Shown here: in pieces, positions 62,280-64,000 of the stretch
How positions within the stretch are numbered: position 1 is the first letter of the stretch
Layout of the letters: each line of letters starts with the position of its first letter
Source of the DNA: SXIZ01 sp040079795
Lineage (GTDB): Bacteria; Pseudomonadota; Gammaproteobacteria; Methylococcales; Methylomonadaceae
Assembly: GCA_040079795.1 (NCBI GenBank)
Contig: JBEBJQ010000005.1
Location: forward strand, 1-64,000
Direction of reading: 5' to 3'
DNA length: 64,000 nucleotides
Made by a program: the position numbers and the translations under genes
The notes under the pieces: model-generated
Told to the model about the DNA's origin: nothing
The model's input: the letters and a program-made list of their open reading frames with translations, nothing else
The model's database searches: none

Positions 62280-62826
62280 ATTCACCGGTACGCGTATCCA
62301 CTTTAATGATCTCACCGGTTTGTACAAATAAGGGGACGCGGACTACCGCACCTGACTCAAGTTTGGCGGGTTTTCCACCACCACCCGAGGTATCGCCGCG
62401 CACCCCAGGATCAGTTTCCGTAATGGTTAAAACCACAAAATTTGGTGGGGTAACCGCCAAGGGGGCATCGTTCCATAATGTAACAATACAAATATCCTGC
62501 TCTTTCAGCCAAATTCGAACATCGCCTACGGTTTTATCATCAATTTGGTATTGTTCGTAAGTCTCCGGCACCATAAAATGGCGATACTCACCATCGTTAT
62601 ACAAATATTGCATTTCAACGTCTGCAACATCCGCACCCTCCAAGCTTTCGCCGGATTTAAAGGTTCGTTCAATGACCCGTCCGGTTTTTAAATTTCTGAT
62701 TTTGACCCGATTAAAGGCTTGGCCTTTACCCGGCTTAACAAATTCATTTTCGATGATTGCGCAAGGATCATTATCCAGCATGATCTTTAATCCAGCCTTA
62801 AACTCATTGGTACTATAAATAGCCAT
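62257..62826 (-). CDS. efp: Elongation factor P
   Basis: A 189-residue translation factor that rescues ribosomes stalled at polyproline. KOW-like N-domain with [15 protein letters not shown]; Lys34 of PGKGQ is the position modified by EpmA, encoded directly downstream. Two OB domains follow ([60 protein letters not shown]). Complete and of normal length. efp-epmA overlap suggests co-translation. Confidence 0.97.
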   Translation of the reverse strand: [189 protein letters not shown]

Positions 62827-62952
62827 CTTTTCCCCGTGACAACAAACTTGAATGTAAAAATGACGGCATTATAAAGGACACCTGAATTGATAGGAACAAA
62901 ATTACGCGCAGGCTACCTAAAAAATGAAATGCAGAGCTCTGAATGGAGTGCT

Positions 62953-63567
62953 TCAGCAACAACCAAAATGTTGATTATAATCCTCCATAGAGCACCGGAT
63001 GACTTCATGCGCTTCTTCACGGCCATAAACATGGGTAATTTCGCAAATACTTTGCTCACTGGGCAGATGTTTATAAGTAAGGAAATAATGTTTTAAACGA
63101 TTAATATAGGACTCAGGGCAGTTGGAGACATCATTCCATTGCCGATAAAATTCATCGCCTTTCATTACTGCAATAATTTTATCATCCGCCTCCCCCCCAT
63201 CCAGCAAACGGAACCCCCCGATAGGAATGGCCTGCAGCAAAATATCGCCATGCGTCACGCTCCGTTCACTCAGGACACAAATATCCAAAGGGTCACCATC
63301 ACCACACACCACCTCCTTGCCGGATTTTAAGGCCGCGTATTCCGCGACTTTTTCCGCACAATAAGTACGTGGTATAAAACCATAAAGCGTTGGGATCATA
63401 TTAGAAAATTTTTGTGGACGGTCTATTTTAAGATAACCGCTTTCCTTATCAATTTCGTATTTAACGGTATCAGAAGGAACAATTTCAATAAAGGCGGTGA
63501 CGACAGTTGGTGTATCGTCCCCCGGATGAATGCCATGCCAAGGGTGTGCTTTGTGCTGTATGTGCAT
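62953..63567 (-). CDS. ppa: Inorganic pyrophosphatase (family I)
   Basis: A 204-residue soluble pyrophosphatase. KYEIDKESGYLKIDRPQ begins the core; YGFIPRTYC, GDGDPLDICVLSE (metal-binding aspartates, D-x-D-P-x-D) and GEADDKIIAV follow. The N-terminus HPWHGIHPGDDTP and insertions make it somewhat longer than E. coli Ppa. Stands alone between efp and fxsA. Confidence 0.93.
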   Translation of the reverse strand: MHIQHKAHPWHGIHPGDDTPTVVTAFIEIVPSDTVKYEIDKESGYLKIDRPQKFSNMIPTLYGFIPRTYCAEKVAEYAALKSGKEVVCGDGDPLDICVLSERSVTHGDILLQAIPIGGFRLLDGGEADDKIIAVMKGDEFYRQWNDVSNCPESYINRLKHYFLTYKHLPSEQSICEITHVYGREEAHEVIRCSMEDYNQHFGCC

Positions 63568-63622
63568 AGTTAATAATCTAAATTTAATTGTTTAACAAAA
63601 ACGTGTAAGGTAACAAGGTGAT

Positions 63623-64000
63623 TCAATGGTCGTCCCGTTTAAACTCCCCTTCTAAGACATCCGGCTCAGTTTTTGAGGATGATTGGAACGGACTGCCCGC
63701 TACATTAAACAAATGATTTTCCAATATATAGCGCGCAAATTTTTGCCGTACAGCCGGAATCATGCACGCAAAACCCAATGCGTCCGTAAAAAAACCGGGG
63801 GTGATGAGTAATACCCCGCCCAGCAATAATAATAACCCTTCAATAAGTTCATACGCAGGCATGACGCCCTGTGCGAGATTGGATTGCAGTCGCTGCCAGG
63901 TTGCAAAGCCCTGTTGCCGCAACAAACTCGCCCCGATTACTGCCGTCAACATCACCAGGACAATGGTTGGGAATACCCCAATAATTCCGCCAACTTGGAT
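63623..64000 (-). CDS. fxsA: FxsA-family membrane protein, N-terminus beyond window
   Basis: Partial gene; the frame stays open to the window edge (reading GGIIGVFPTIVLVMLTAVIG). Features: two hydrophobic helices, LRQQGFATWQRLQSNLAQGVMPAYELIEGLLLLLGGVLLITPGFFTDALGF, the FxsA hallmark, and a polar tail. FxsA is an inner-membrane protein known for relieving F-plasmid exclusion of phage T7 when overproduced; native role unclear. Only about the first 15-25 residues are missing. Confidence 0.9.
   Translation of the reverse strand: MQVGGIIGVFPTIVLVMLTAVIGASLLRQQGFATWQRLQSNLAQGVMPAYELIEGLLLLLGGVLLITPGFFTDALGFACMIPAVRQKFARYILENHLFNVAGSPFQSSSKTEPDVLEGEFKRDDH

Noticed and set aside
1..64000. CRISPR arrays, tRNA or rRNA genes
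   Set aside because: Reading both strands by eye I saw no regularly spaced direct repeats, no tRNA-type T-loop/acceptor arrangement and no rRNA sequence; a covariance search could still reveal a missed tRNA.

Overview
The window looks like a chromosome segment of a gammaproteobacterial methanotroph of the order Methylococcales. The main pointers are a haoA-haoB hydroxylamine oxidoreductase pair, a PEP-CTERM-type sugar transferase and a PEP-CTERM-like surface protein, gammaproteobacterial core gene orders (bamA-skp-fabZ-lpxA-rnhB-dnaE; def-fmt-rsmB; lipB-lipA; hisC-tyrA), and moderate base composition. This placement is inferred from family recognition only; no rRNA or methane monooxygenase gene is present.

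Layout. 0-14 kb: the tail of an IS3-type transposase at the left edge, a polyisoprenyl-phosphate sugar transferase, lipA/lipB, a WecG/TagA glycosyltransferase, an unrecognised zinc-ribbon membrane protein with HEAGH, a pgaBCD poly-N-acetylglucosamine locus without an adjacent pgaA, a TIGR01777 epimerase, an unusual transglutaminase-like protein with a HET-C-like tail, tyrA and hisC. 14-22 kb: an accessory block with an IS3 orfA remnant, two Uma2-type endonuclease paralogues, a ketosynthase plus a cysteine-less ketosynthase-like partner, two flavin-dependent halogenase-type monooxygenases, two lipoproteins and a truncated cohesin-like protein. 22-40 kb: pteridine reductase, folK, folB and plsY; haoAB behind a 23-bp palindrome; topA, smg, dprA and a LysM protein; def, fmt, rsmB and DUF4390; a DUF1348 protein; alaC, hom and thrC. 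40-46 kb: a decayed, repeat-rich island with a frameshifted PEP-CTERM-like gene, transposase scraps, truncated genes, and copies of a structured ~293-bp repeat, among intact genes (a TPR/2OG-oxygenase protein, DUF2789, DUF502). 46-64 kb: GH17 glucanase, pyrC, a FmdB-type protein, aspS, a further repeat copy, cysM, dnaE, rnhB, lpxA, fabZ, skp, bamA, epmA, efp, ppa and a partial fxsA.

How the genes work together. Envelope functions dominate: bamA/skp, lpxA/fabZ, pgaBCD, the two EPS glycosyltransferases, plsY and fxsA. epmA with efp supplies lysylated EF-P. haoAB would handle hydroxylamine formed when methane monooxygenase oxidises ammonia. alaC-hom-thrC and hisC-tyrA are amino-acid blocks.

Most interesting signals: (1) a dispersed ~293-bp element with two subterminal hairpins whose stems covary between copies and which sits at gene breakpoints; (2) dprA and rnhB, both complete but without any ATG/GTG/TTG that could start the full domain, each with a candidate start overlapping the preceding gene's stop codon (CTGA, ATAG); (3) a (TTCTG)3 tract in the signal-peptide region of the PEP-CTERM-like gene, where one more unit would restore the frame; (4) the ketosynthase/halogenase mini-cluster; (5) an 11-1-11 palindrome 29 bp upstream of haoA.
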